Shown here: in pieces, positions 1-8,482 of the stretch | Layout: every line of letters begins with the position of its first letter | Position numbering within the stretch: the first letter of the stretch is position 1 | Assembly: GCF_001306135.1 (NCBI RefSeq) | Contig: NZ_LGKP01000006.1 | Span: forward strand, 80,663-144,662 | Reading direction: 5' to 3' | From: Herpetosiphon geysericola | Lineage (GTDB): Bacteria > Chloroflexota > Chloroflexia > Chloroflexales > Herpetosiphonaceae | DNA: 64,000 nt | Position numbers and translations under genes: made by a program | Notes under the pieces: generated by a model | Databases searched by the model: none | Seen by the model: the letters and a program-made list of their open reading frames with translations, nothing else | What the model was told of the DNA's origin: nothing

Positions 1-552
1 CCAAGCCCAACCTTGGCCTGGTGGAATTAATTGTTGGGCATAATCAATCAAGGTTTGTTCAGTGGTTGCTGGTGGTGCATCTTCGGGGCCAACTAACAAG
101 CGCCGCACTACCCGCCGAATGTTGGTATCAAGAAACGCCACATCACGCTCGAAGGCAAAACATGCTACTGCGCCCGAAGTATAAGCGCCGATGCCTGGCA
201 AATTGCGCAAGCCTTCGGGCGTATTAGGAAAGCCAGCAGGATCGGCGGGAAAGCCAGCAGCAACAATCGCTTGGGCGGCACGTTGCAAATTAACTGCCCG
301 CCGATTGTAGCCCAAGCCTTGCCACGAACGAATGACATCGGCGGTTGAGGCGCTAGCCAAGGCTTCGACGGTGGGAAACAGCGCCAAAAAAGCCTCATAT
401 TTGGGAATAACCCGATCAACTTGGGTTTGTTGCAGCATCGTTTCCGACACCAAAATATAATAGGGGTTGCGGGTGCGTCGCCACGGTAAATCGCGCCCAT
501 TGGCCTGAAACCACGCCAACAGATCGGTTTGCAATGCGCTTGTTTCGTTCAT
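1..552 (-). CDS. mutY: A/G-specific adenine DNA glycosylase MutY, C-terminus off window
   Basis: Base-excision repair enzyme that removes adenine mispaired with 8-oxoguanine. The first 184 residues are present. The reading frame is open from the ATG at 552 to the window edge. It has the N-terminal helical domain with a catalytic-Glu segment (SETMLQQTQV, about residues 39-48), a helix-hairpin-helix LPGIGAYTSGA near residue 115, and the catalytic Asp in FLDTNIRRVVRR near residue 139. The Glu in ETMLQQTQ favours MutY over endonuclease III. The iron-sulfur cysteines and the C-terminal 8-oxoG-recognition domain would lie beyond the edge and cannot be checked. It is divergent from the hydrolase at 697. 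Confidence 0.85.
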   Translation of the reverse strand, partial: MNETSALQTDLLAWFQANGRDLPWRRTRNPYYILVSETMLQQTQVDRVIPKYEAFLALFPTVEALASASTADVIRSWQGLGYNRRAVNLQRAAQAIVAAGFPADPAGFPNTPEGLRNLPGIGAYTSGAVACFAFERDVAFLDTNIRRVVRRLLVGPEDAPPATTEQTLIDYAQQLIPPGQGWAW

Positions 553-696
553 AGCTCTTTCTGTTCTAAAATGTTCTAGCTTGATCGTACCATAAACTCA
601 GCAAATTGGCTGCAAGATCAGTCTTTTGGCGCTAGAAAACGAACAATTGTGCGGCTATACTAAACCTACTTATTCATTGTATGGGGAGGACTCTTG

Positions 697-1524
697 ATGA
701 GTCAGACGCTTGAAACAGGCTATGTTGCTGTTGATGGTGGTGAATTGTATTATGAAGCGGTGGGCAGTGGCTTGCCGTTGGTTTTTATCCACGCTGGGGT
801 GGCCGATTCGCGTATGTGGGATGCCCAAGTTGCCCATTTTTCGCCGAAATATCGGGTTATTCGCTATGATACCCGTGGCTTTGGCCGCTCCAAAACCGAA
901 GCCGTCAGTTTTTCCAATCGCCAAGATTTGTTGGCTGTGCTCGATCATTGCAAGGTTGATCGGGCGATTTTGATTGGAAATTCACGCGGTGGCAGTATCG
1001 CGATTGATTCAACCTTGAGCTTTCCTGATCGGGTCAAGGGCTTAGTGGTGCTTGGCTCAGGCCTGGGTGGCTTTGGCTCAGAAGAAATTCCCCCCGATTT
1101 GGTGGAGCCAATTGGCAAAATGCAAGCCGCCCAAGAAGCCAAAGATTGGGCTTTATTAGCCGAATTAGAAGCCCGCTTTTGGGCCGATGGGCCAAATCAG
1201 CCAGCAGGACGCGCCGACAATGCTGTCTATGAAGTTGTGCGCTCAATGACCTACGAGAATTATATCAATCAGCCAGTTGAAGCCGCTGCCCAACCATTAG
1301 ATCCGCCAGCAATTGGCCGTTTGGCAGAAATTCAAGTGCCATTGTTGATTTTTATTGGCCTACTTGATGAAGCAGATTGTGTTGAAGCAGCGAAATATAT
1401 GGCCGAGCATGTGACCAATGCCCAATATGTGGCCTTCCCCGATGTGGCGCATATGGTCAGCCTCGAAAAGCCCCAAGAATTTAATCGGATTATTGACGAA
1501 TTTATCGATCGCAATCACTTGTAA
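697..1524 (+). CDS. alpha/beta hydrolase
   Basis: Cytoplasmic alpha/beta-hydrolase-fold enzyme of 275 residues with no signal peptide. The nucleophile elbow is GNSRGG near residue 98, the acid is in GLLDEAD near residue 222, and the histidine is in PDVAHMVSLEKP near residue 251. The oxyanion-hole motif is FIHAG near residue 29. The ATG at 697 follows GGGGAGGA at 683-690; an in-frame TTG at 694 sits too close to that site. The substrate cannot be deduced. The family includes esterases, haloperoxidase-like and 3-oxoadipate enol-lactonase-like enzymes. The gene ends back to back with the minus-strand gene at 1525, with no room for a separate terminator. Confidence 0.85.
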   Translation: MSQTLETGYVAVDGGELYYEAVGSGLPLVFIHAGVADSRMWDAQVAHFSPKYRVIRYDTRGFGRSKTEAVSFSNRQDLLAVLDHCKVDRAILIGNSRGGSIAIDSTLSFPDRVKGLVVLGSGLGGFGSEEIPPDLVEPIGKMQAAQEAKDWALLAELEARFWADGPNQPAGRADNAVYEVVRSMTYENYINQPVEAAAQPLDPPAIGRLAEIQVPLLIFIGLLDEADCVEAAKYMAEHVTNAQYVAFPDVAHMVSLEKPQEFNRIIDEFIDRNHL

Positions 1525-2268
1525 TTAATGAATTGGCCCAGCCCGACCATTTAATAAAGGTTGGGCCAATGTATCGTCGAGCATGGCGATTGTGCGGTGC
1601 AGGTGTTGCCGCCGCTTAGTAGTTTGATACAAAATCCAGCCCGCCCCAGCAAAAAAGAGTGAAGCTAGCATATTCGTGGTCAAAACCATTGAAACCATGA
1701 GGTCAGATGGAGTGCTGAAACTATGCGCAATAATGTTCATGCTGCTAATCATCGTCAGATAGGCAGTTGAGAACAGAATGACCGTGCGCAAGCGTTGCCA
1801 GCGGGCTTGACGAATGCATAAGCCAATCACAATAAATGTAGCAATGCTGGTGAAACTAAGCAGCAAAATGAATTTGCTTGGGCCTGCTTGGCGGCCAAGC
1901 ATCAACGCCGTAAAACCCTGAATGCCACCAATCGTGAGGATTGGCGCAAGCCAAATTTGGGCCGAGCGCCGTAGCTGCAAGGCTTGTTGGCCATGCCAAA
2001 GTGCATAGGCCAAACACACAAAACCTGGGGTTAAAAATTGAAAGAGATCGATCGACCACCCAAACAGACTTTGCCCAGAGCTTAATTTGCTGAAGCGATT
2101 CAGCGACGATAATGCACCGCCAATGGTTATCATCAGTGCGCCAAGCCCTGCCAAATAGCCACTTTCCTCATCCATCAAGCCGATCATGCTGGTGATCCAC
2201 CATAAAGCAGCGGTAGTTAATGAAAAGGTAAGCAAATCGCCTGCTGCGAGCATCCAAATTGTTTGCAT
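1525..2268 (-). CDS. polytopic membrane protein downstream of a two-component pair
   Basis: Hydrophobic protein of 247 residues with about seven predicted transmembrane segments and a short charged C-terminus. I do not recognise a family. The start at 2268 is supported by AGGAGC five bases upstream; the frame stays open to 2397 but has no better site there. It is the last gene of a three-gene operon after the histidine kinase and response regulator, 25 bp behind the latter. It could be the regulated output or a sensor partner. The 7TM arrangement resembles the sensor domains of Chloroflexota kinases, but no kinase or GGDEF domain follows. Confidence 0.7.
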   Translation of the reverse strand: MQTIWMLAAGDLLTFSLTTAALWWITSMIGLMDEESGYLAGLGALMITIGGALSSLNRFSKLSSGQSLFGWSIDLFQFLTPGFVCLAYALWHGQQALQLRRSAQIWLAPILTIGGIQGFTALMLGRQAGPSKFILLLSFTSIATFIVIGLCIRQARWQRLRTVILFSTAYLTMISSMNIIAHSFSTPSDLMVSMVLTTNMLASLFFAGAGWILYQTTKRRQHLHRTIAMLDDTLAQPLLNGRAGPIH

Positions 2269-2293
2269 AAAGCGCTCCTGGTTATTGGGTTGG

Positions 2294-2710
2294 CTAGCGT
2301 GGTTCCCAAACCCATTCATCATGGAGAATGCGCCAAATTTGGTTGGGAAAACGATCTTGATTAATGGGAATGCCAATAAAACCATCGAAACCAGCATTCC
2401 GCGTTCGTTCTACATCATCGATCATAATATTGGCGGTTAAGGCGATAATTCGCGTGCCAATGAGTTTTGGATGGACTCTTAATATTGGCAACTGGGCAAA
2501 TGCTGCGCGTAAAGGCCGTTTAATATCATACAAAATTAAGTCGAACAAGCCTGATGTTGGTGCATCAAGCATCGTAATTAACGATCGGCCATCGCGGCAA
2601 CGTACACACGAACGCACGCCAACTTCAGCAATCAACAGATCTTGCACGACAAAAAAGGTATCGTCACGATCTTCAACGACCAGCACATGGGCAAAGGTTG
2701 GGTCTATCAT
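2294..2710 (-). CDS. single-domain response regulator lacking the conserved lysine
   Basis: Stand-alone CheY-like receiver domain of 138 residues. The acidic pair is Glu13-Asp14, the phospho-acceptor is Asp62 (LYDIKRP), and the switch threonine is Thr92 (ALTAN). The residue that is normally the invariant Lys before Pro is Ile114 (FIGIPIN), read from an ATT codon. There is no DNA-binding or enzymatic domain, so output is probably by protein contact. Its ATG overlaps the TGA of the upstream kinase (ATGA), which implies translational coupling and a cognate pair. Loss of the Lys usually weakens phosphorylation-driven switching, so signalling may be atypical. Confidence 0.85.
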   Translation of the reverse strand: MIDPTFAHVLVVEDRDDTFFVVQDLLIAEVGVRSCVRCRDGRSLITMLDAPTSGLFDLILYDIKRPLRAAFAQLPILRVHPKLIGTRIIALTANIMIDDVERTRNAGFDGFIGIPINQDRFPNQIWRILHDEWVWEPR

Positions 2711-4200
2711 AGCGCTGTCTGTTTCGTCTGTGGGTCAAAAATCACAACTTCGGGCGTAAGATTTTCGGCAATCGGCAGGGTAAAGCTAAAGCTCGAACCG
2801 CTGCCAAATTGGCTTTCAGCCCACATTGTGCCGCCTTGTAATTCTACCAAGTGCCGACTAATTGGCAAGCCCAAGCCAGTGCCTTGCTGGCGCTGTGCCG
2901 AGGCAGCTTGCTCAACTTGGTGAAATTCCTCAAAAACCAAGGGCAACTCGTGAGCGGGAATCCCTGCGCCTGTATCAATCACCGAAATTTGCACCATGCC
3001 ATCGCTTTCGAAGGCGCGTAGCGTAATGCCCCCGCTATCGGTAAATTTGGCAGCGTTGGAGAGCAAATTAAGCAAAATCTGGCGTACCCGCACTTTATCG
3101 CCGCGGACTGGCGGAATTTCTTCTTCAACATCTGCTTCGAGGTTCAGCCCTTTGCTTTTGGTCAATCCAACCGCGGTGGCCATCACCCCATTGAAAATTG
3201 GCTGTAAATCAAGCAATTCGAGCTGCAATTCCATCCGTCCTGCTTCAATTTTCGAGAGATCTAAGATGTCGTTGATTAGGCCAAGCAGATGCTCGCTATT
3301 GACCAAGACCCGTTCTTGCAGCTCAATTTGGCGCGCCGTTAGCTCACCATAGCGTGGTTTGCCCAAAAACTGGGTAAAGTTGATGATTGCGTTAAGTGGC
3401 GTGCGCAATTCGTGCGACATATTGGCCAAGAAGCGGGTTTTCAAGGTATTAGCTTCGTCGGCAACAGTCCGCGCGACTTCTAGCTCTTTGTTCAGCACTT
3501 GCAACTGGCTATTCAAGCGCGATTGCATCTCATACGCGCCTTCAAGCTCCAAGAGTGTGCGGGCTACCCGCGCCTCGCTGACCCGCAACCGTTCGGCGCG
3601 GCGCTCGGCCAAACGATGGCTTTCCATGGCCCATTCGACGGTTGCCACTAAGTCGCGGGTGGCAAGCCAACTGGTGAGGGCTGCCAAAACTAAGATTACG
3701 ATTGGTGGTGTAAAGGTGGTAATAAATTGGGTAATCGAGCCATAATGATTGGTGAAATTGGTGGCCGAAGCAAAGCCAACTGAGAGAAAGATAATGACAA
3801 CCAAGACAACCACAGTAAATGGTGCCCGTGGTGAATACAAAATCCCAGCCACAATGACTGCGAGCACCAGCGAGTAGGCCATAAATTCGGTTGTGCCAGG
3901 CAGCAAAAACAAACTAATGGTTGGTGTGCCCACAATCGAGAAGAAGAATGCGCCACGAGCTAGGCGAATGTTGTTGTAGCGCAAGCCTAAAAATGCTACG
4001 CCTGTGCCAATTGCAAACAAGGCCCATGGCGGGCCGCTAAGGGCATAATTACTTGGGTTGCCAGTAACTTGGGTTAGCAACATGGCAAACCAAAATACCC
4101 CAAAGCCCAAGCACAAATAAATCAAAATCGTGAGTGTATCGAGCCGAAACGATAGGAGATTTTCCTGAAGGCTGGCATCAATTTGATCGCGTTCTTCCAT
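2707..4200 (-). CDS. membrane sensor histidine kinase
   Basis: Two-component sensor of about 497 residues. It has roughly six transmembrane helices in the first 180 residues, an amphipathic coiled coil near 190-255, and a HisKA dimerisation domain with phospho-acceptor His near residue 263 (NMSHELRTPLNAI). The HATPase domain carries N box (LLNLLSNAAKF), G1 (DTGAGIP), F (FEEFHQ) and G2 (GTGLGLPIS) motifs. No PAS or HAMP domain is apparent, so the stimulus is probably sensed in or near the membrane. I chose the ATG at 4200, preceded by GGTGG; an in-frame ATG at 4224 has no ribosome site. It is first in the operon with the receiver protein and the 7TM protein. Confidence 0.88.
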   Translation of the reverse strand: MEERDQIDASLQENLLSFRLDTLTILIYLCLGFGVFWFAMLLTQVTGNPSNYALSGPPWALFAIGTGVAFLGLRYNNIRLARGAFFFSIVGTPTISLFLLPGTTEFMAYSLVLAVIVAGILYSPRAPFTVVVLVVIIFLSVGFASATNFTNHYGSITQFITTFTPPIVILVLAALTSWLATRDLVATVEWAMESHRLAERRAERLRVSEARVARTLLELEGAYEMQSRLNSQLQVLNKELEVARTVADEANTLKTRFLANMSHELRTPLNAIINFTQFLGKPRYGELTARQIELQERVLVNSEHLLGLINDILDLSKIEAGRMELQLELLDLQPIFNGVMATAVGLTKSKGLNLEADVEEEIPPVRGDKVRVRQILLNLLSNAAKFTDSGGITLRAFESDGMVQISVIDTGAGIPAHELPLVFEEFHQVEQAASAQRQQGTGLGLPISRHLVELQGGTMWAESQFGSGSSFSFTLPIAENLTPEVVIFDPQTKQTAL

Positions 4201-4283
4201 CGTGGGGCCACCGTTCAGTTGCATTAATTCGATTGGGTTGCGAATGCTTGATTATGGCTCAAAATCATACCATGATTTTGCAA

Positions 4284-5126
4284 TTATTGTGCGTCTGATT
4301 GCGCTAAATCAACCTGTTGCGTTTGGGCCAAACCAGCCCAATCTTCACGTTTCCACCGATATGGCAATTGCACGAATGTGCCTGCTTGGCGGGCCTGCAT
4401 CAAGAGATCCAAGCCATGCTTAATTAACAGTTGTTGCTGAACGACGTTGTGCGGCTCGCCTAACACATGGCCAAAGGGAAACTTGACGCTCACGCCACGG
4501 GGTACACCAAGTTGTTGGGCGATCTCAGCCAGCAGAAAAAAGCTGACCGTACTAATGCCAGCTGCTTCCAAGACCCGCGCGATCAGTCCCACGGACTGGT
4601 TGCAAATCCCTCAGGCAGGAGTCAGCACTGCTGCTGTAATTCCAGCAGCGCGTAAATTGCGGGCAACTGTAGGCGCGGTTTGCTTGATTAAGGTGTCGAT
4701 ATGCTCGTCGGTAATATGGCCCATAAAGCTATAGCATGGCCCGAGGTGCTGAATTGTGCCCTGGGCTGCGAGCTGTTGAAAATGGCTGATTGGTAGAACG
4801 ATATTAACATCCTGATCAGCATCACGATGATCATAATAATCGTGGGTAATCATCAAATCATTGGGCTTCGCGCTGGCTGGAATCAAGCGAAAGCTGGGGT
4901 CGCCATGGGGATCGTGCATATCAAAAGCTGAATCGCTGCGCAGATGAACGCCGCCAGTTGTGATTAAACTAATTCGTTGTTGAGCCAGCGTTCCACGCAC
5001 CGCAGCCCATGGAATATGAGCTTCAACCGTTTGAACCTGAAAGCGTTTGGCCCAACGCTGGCCAAGCCCAGGCATTACTCGATAGAACCAAGCCCCAAGT
5101 TGATTGAATGCTCGCCGCATTGCCAA
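4284..5126 (-). CDS. PrdB/GrdB-type selenoprotein with in-frame UGA (selenocysteine candidate)
   Basis: D-proline / glycine / betaine reductase selenoprotein B family, 280 residues if the TGA at 4611-4613 is read through. Both halves match one family. The first half has HDYYDHRDADQDVNIVLPI and YSFMGHITDEH; the second has VSVKFPFGHVLGEPHN. The TGA is codon 172 and begins U-G-I-C, the position where family members have the redox Cys or Sec (UxxC). Directly after it the mRNA forms a perfect 6-bp hairpin, CAGUCC-GUG-GGACUG (4584-4598), whose loop starts 19 nt past the UGA and opens with G, as bacterial SECIS elements do. In this organism it is more likely a thiol-dependent reductase of unknown substrate than a Stickland enzyme. 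No PrdA/GrdE partner is adjacent. The alternative is a nonsense-mutated gene. No selA, selB or selC is in the window. Confidence 0.75.
4581..4613 (-). promoter_or_regulatory. putative bacterial SECIS element with UGA codon
   Basis: The UGA is at 4611-4613, followed by 12 nt, then stem CAGTCC (4593-4598), loop GTG (4590-4592) and stem GGACTG (4584-4589), all read on the minus strand. The stem is perfectly paired. Its position and the G at the start of the loop fit the general rules for bacterial SECIS hairpins recognised by SelB. The stem also encodes sensible family residues (Gln-Ser-Val-Gly-Leu), so coding constraint alone could produce part of it. Confidence 0.6.
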
Positions 5127-5192
5127 ACTCCAAGCATCAAATGTGCAATTGTGCTATTGGCAGTGTAGCATGGCAAAAATTGTTGGGCAATA

Positions 5193-5226
5193 AAAAACAG
5201 CACCAATCACAACGATTGGTGCTGTT
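5193..5226 (-). terminator. intrinsic terminator after thioredoxin gene
   Basis: Perfect inverted repeat AACAGCACCAATC (5197-5209) and GATTGGTGCTGTT (5214-5226). On the minus strand it is followed by a T run (A run at 5192-5197). It lies about 20 bp past the trxA stop. Confidence 0.9.
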
Positions 5227-5248
5227 TGTGCTTACGAGCAAGCCTAAA

Positions 5249-5590
5249 TTAGGCTTCGGTTGCTGGGTTAAGAATCGCTTCGATCCGTTCTTGGTAGATC
5301 TTCTTGGGACCTGCGCCAACAATCCGATCGACCTCTTGACCACCTTGGAAGAAGATCAAGGTAGGAATCCCTTGAACCCCGAATTTCATGGCATTGCCAC
5401 TATCTTCATCGGTGTTTACCTTGGCAATTAACAATTTGCCTTGGTATTCATCGGCCAATTCTTCGAGCACAGGGGCGATTGAGCGGCAAGGTCCACACCA
5501 TGGTGCCCAGAAATCAACCAAAACCGGAATATCGGAATTAATCACTGCTGATTCAAATTCGGCATCGCTAACTGCTAATGGCTTGGCCAT
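5249..5590 (-). CDS. trxA: thioredoxin
   Basis: Cytoplasmic thiol-disulfide oxidoreductase of 113 residues, the usual thioredoxin size. The active site is WCGPC at residues 31-35, followed by the cis-Pro loop GIPTLIFF near residue 76. The start at 5590 has AGGAGG eight bases upstream; the open frame runs on to 5644 without a ribosome site. It has its own terminator. The neighbouring PrdB-like gene downstream on the same strand would need a thiol donor, which thioredoxin could supply; this link is only suggestive. Confidence 0.96.
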   Translation of the reverse strand: MAKPLAVSDAEFESAVINSDIPVLVDFWAPWCGPCRSIAPVLEELADEYQGKLLIAKVNTDEDSGNAMKFGVQGIPTLIFFQGGQEVDRIVGAGPKKIYQERIEAILNPATEA

Positions 5591-5687
5591 TGAAAGTCCT
5601 CCTTGATAGCTTGTGCATTGCTGCACCTGCATGTAGTGTAGCACGTTTTTGATAAAAGCTAATAAGCGTTATATTAATGTTTAGGTG

Positions 5688-6362
5688 CTACTCGGCAGCG
5701 CTAAAACGTTGTTGTAAGGCTTGCTCAATTGCACTAGAAACCTCATTGGGAGTGCCATCAGCATCGATCAAAATCAACAAATCGCGTTCGCCGTAGTATT
5801 GGAGCAATGGCTCAGTTTTGGCATTGTATTCAGCTAAACGGCGTTTGATGGTATCTGGTCGATCATCATCGCGCTCGATCAATTGGCCGCCGCTAGCACG
5901 ACATTGATCTATGGCTGCTTGATCACTGATATGCAAAATTTGGTCGGGCTGGCCTTTGATGCGGCAGATGCGGCGGCCACTCAAGCGCCGAATTGCCTCT
6001 TCATCGGAGAGCGTGAGCGCAATGACTACTTCAAGCGGGCGGTTGATTGCTTGCATCAATTGATCAAGGCTTTGGGCTTGGCTGAGCGTGCGCGGATAAC
6101 CATCGAGCAACACGCCAACGTCGCTGGGAATAGTTAGCAGCCATTCGTTCAAGAGCTTGTTCATCAATGTATCGTCGACCAAGCGGCCAGCGGCCATCAC
6201 CTGGGCAACTTCTTGGCCCAGCTCCGAGCCAGTTTCGACAGTTTGGCGCAACCGTTGACCAGTCGAGATGGAGTCAATCGCTGCTAATTTATCTAAATAG
6301 GCTGCTTGAGTCGATTTCCCCGCACCTGGGGGGCCAAAAAGAATGAGGTTAAGTGGTTTCAT
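5688..6362 (-). CDS. adk: adenylate kinase
   Basis: Interconverts ATP + AMP and 2 ADP. It has 224 residues. The P-loop GPPGAGKST is at residues 10-18, the NMP-binding region has TGQRLR near residue 36, DGYPRT is near residue 88, and the lid is RRICRIKGQPDQI with the arginine-rich RDDDRPDTIKRRL after it. The lid does not show the complete four-cysteine zinc set. It is monocistronic here rather than in the usual ribosomal-protein operon. Confidence 0.95.
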   Translation of the reverse strand: MKPLNLILFGPPGAGKSTQAAYLDKLAAIDSISTGQRLRQTVETGSELGQEVAQVMAAGRLVDDTLMNKLLNEWLLTIPSDVGVLLDGYPRTLSQAQSLDQLMQAINRPLEVVIALTLSDEEAIRRLSGRRICRIKGQPDQILHISDQAAIDQCRASGGQLIERDDDRPDTIKRRLAEYNAKTEPLLQYYGERDLLILIDADGTPNEVSSAIEQALQQRFSAAE

Positions 6363-6435
6363 CCCTATACCTCGGCATTAAACAAATACTATACCCTATC
6401 TTATCACAGCCGTTTGGTGCTGATGTAGCGTGTTT

Positions 6436-6471
6436 AAAACAAAACAACCGCGAATATTCGCGATTGTTTTT
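6436..6471 (-). terminator. terminator after tRNA-Leu
   Basis: Palindrome CGCGAATATTCGCG (6449-6462) with flanking AACAA/TTGTT arms, ending in a T-rich tract on the minus strand. It starts immediately after the CCA end of the tRNA. Confidence 0.8.
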
Positions 6472-6558
6472 TGGTGCCGAGGGTGGGAGTCGAACCCACA
6501 CTCCCTTGCGAGAACTACGCCCTGAACGTAGCGCGTCTGCCAATTCCGCCACATCGGC
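6472..6558 (-). tRNA. tRNA-Leu (anticodon CAG)
   Basis: 87-nt class II tRNA with the CCA encoded (6472-6474). The 5' acceptor strand is GCCGATG, the D arm is GCGGAATTGGCAGACGC, and the anticodon stem CTACG/CGTAG encloses loop TTCAGGG (anticodon CAG, reading CUG). It has a long variable arm and T arm GTGGG-TTCGACT-CCCAC. The acceptor stem has one apparent U-C mismatch at pair 6. Confidence 0.95.
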
Positions 6559-6627
6559 TAAGGGATTTGCTGCTAAAGCAACGTTATCAAGTATAGCAAA
6601 TCTTCAACGATTGTGCAAGTTGGGGCT

Positions 6628-6662
6628 AAAAAACTTCAGAGCCGCAGTTGCGACTCTGAAGT
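6628..6662 (-). terminator. intrinsic terminator
   Basis: Inverted repeat ACTTCAGAG (6633-6641) and CTCTGAAGT (6654-6662), followed on the minus strand by a T run at 6628-6633. It serves the gene ending at 6720. Confidence 0.75.
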
Positions 6663-6719
6663 GCTGTAGATACTCACATATTTGCTGTTGACTCTCGGTT
6701 GCCCTGAAATACTCAAAAA

Positions 6720-7292
6720 TTATTGTTGTAGTTTGGCAAGCTCTTCGCTGGTAATCATGCGAAATTGGTTGCTGCTTGCATCGTTGATATACACCATTTC
6801 TTCTTGCTTGACGCTCACCAACATATCCAAACGTTGGTCAGCATTGACATCAGCAAAGCGCAGACTAACAGGAGTTAAGTCTTCGCCGGCCCCAAACAGG
6901 TATGGGCCAACAATGGTGCGAGCCTTGGCTGGGTCGCCACCAGGCATTTCGACAATGACGATCCGGCGTTCCATATTCATTGCGACAAAGTGCGACGGCA
7001 AACCATTGGTTTCGTCGTGGCCAACGAAGGCGGTGGTTTGCATTGTGCGCGGGCGGCCATATTTTACATCGTCGTATTTAACTTTGAACCACGAGACAAT
7101 GGGGCTGAACATCGCATTGGCCAAAATCAACGCTAAGATAATGGTGATAGCATAGGCAAATTTGTTATGCACACCAAACGACACCGAGCGACTTGCGTAG
7201 CGTTGCCGCGTTTGCGGAAGGGTAATGACGGTGGTAGGTCTCGTGCGGCGCACAACCTCCGCTGAACGTAGATCGCGACTTGTAATGGCCAT
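6720..7292 (-). CDS. membrane-anchored protein with an extracytoplasmic FG-GAP-like tail
   Basis: Protein of 190 residues with a basic, cytoplasmic N-terminus of about 45 residues, one transmembrane helix (YAITIILALILANAMFS) and an external domain. The C-terminal part contains RFADVNADQRLDMLV, a calcium-loop-like DxNxDxxxD motif typical of FG-GAP/VCBS repeats. I do not recognise the whole protein. The start at 7292 has AGGAGG six bases upstream; the longer frame to 7424 has no site. Confidence 0.75.
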   Translation of the reverse strand: MAITSRDLRSAEVVRRTRPTTVITLPQTRQRYASRSVSFGVHNKFAYAITIILALILANAMFSPIVSWFKVKYDDVKYGRPRTMQTTAFVGHDETNGLPSHFVAMNMERRIVIVEMPGGDPAKARTIVGPYLFGAGEDLTPVSLRFADVNADQRLDMLVSVKQEEMVYINDASSNQFRMITSEELAKLQQ

Positions 7293-7431
7293 AGCGAACC
7301 TCCTGTGAGTCAACCATTTGAGAACAAATATGCTGGCTGTGAGTATAGTAGAACATGCGTTCTGTGTCAAGCGAAAAGCAGCCTTTTTGCTTGCTAACTC
7401 TTTGATTGGTTGTCGTAAGGCCAATATTGAT

Positions 7432-8334
7432 TTATTTAGCGACTGAATATCTCACTACATGTGTCCAATGTGGATTAGCCCAAATTTCGCCATGAGTTGG
7501 CTCAAATATGTTCAATGCCTGCTGATCATCAGCCAGAAAACCCAGTAGCCACGCAGTTAAGTAGCCGCGATAACTGCCACCATCATCTTCGATTTCTGTA
7601 TGCCCAGCGCCAACTGAGATTGCCAAAAAGCGCTTATGCGCGCTTGATTGTTCTAAACTGGCTTGGTTGGCAGCAGCCGGCGAGACAATCAGATCGCGGG
7701 TTCCACTTAGAATGAGCCACGGAACGGCGATTAAACTTGGATCATAGGTGTGTGCTTCATCTGTCCAGCGCTGTTGCGGTAGCGCATTGGTGATCAAAGT
7801 TTTGATCATCTGGCCTTGTGGATAGCGATTGGAGGCATTGATTATTCCAGTCGCGCCTTGCGATGTACCAACAGCTCCGATCTGATCAAGCTGAATTTTT
7901 TGAAATAAAGCATTAGTTGGGTCTGCATTGGCAGCAATTAAATAATCGAGAGTTTGAATAATCGCCGCCCCATCGCCAGTATTTTCACTATAACTATCAA
8001 TCACAATAAATCCCCAACTTGCCAGATGTTCAAATAAACCAGCATATTTTTCTGGCGAAGCAATCGTCCCATTGCCCCAAATAATTACTGGATATGCACG
8101 CACTAAATCAGTTGGATAATATATAATTGCTTTTTGCTGATCGTTCAGATTGACTTGATTGTGGTTAATTGCTAAGCTTCCATGCTGCGAATAATTAAAT
8201 TCCAATGGATACGCAGGATCAAAGGCATAAGTGCTGCGTTTACCAGCGGTGAATTTCAGCCCGATGATACAGAGCAAAGTTAATACGATAAAACTGCCTA
8301 AAAATCCCCAAAGTAGTTTTTTCTTGCCTGCCAT
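7432..8334 (-). CDS. exported alpha/beta hydrolase (polyester-hydrolase / dienelactone-hydrolase-like)
   Basis: Hydrolase of 300 residues with an N-terminal signal anchor (KKKLLWGFLGSFIVLTLLC). The nucleophile elbow is GTSQGA near residue 158, the acid is in SGTRDLIVSP near 213, and the histidine is in GAGHTEIEDDG near 245. The WGNGT segment before the helix supplies the oxyanion hole. The layout matches secreted esterases of the cutinase/PET-hydrolase-like and chlorophyllase-like groups. The substrate is not predictable. Divergent from the giant secreted protein at 8483. Confidence 0.8.
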   Translation of the reverse strand: MAGKKKLLWGFLGSFIVLTLLCIIGLKFTAGKRSTYAFDPAYPLEFNYSQHGSLAINHNQVNLNDQQKAIIYYPTDLVRAYPVIIWGNGTIASPEKYAGLFEHLASWGFIVIDSYSENTGDGAAIIQTLDYLIAANADPTNALFQKIQLDQIGAVGTSQGATGIINASNRYPQGQMIKTLITNALPQQRWTDEAHTYDPSLIAVPWLILSGTRDLIVSPAAANQASLEQSSAHKRFLAISVGAGHTEIEDDGGSYRGYLTAWLLGFLADDQQALNIFEPTHGEIWANPHWTHVVRYSVAK

Positions 8335-8482
8335 ATGTGCAACCTCATCCGAGCCAAATTACGCTCATTTTAGCCAATTTAGCAAATTGGTGCGTCTTGC
8401 ATGCCAAAAATTAGAGGTTTGTGTATCTAGGGTTGGTTGTAGCGCTACGATTGTCAGTTTCTACATCACAAGGAAGGCTGCG

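Noticed and set aside
4611..4613. TGA taken as a true stop, giving two separate genes (4611-5126 and 4284-4592)
   Set aside because: The second half would start at a GTG inside a conserved motif with no ribosome site, and both halves belong to one protein family in the same frame.
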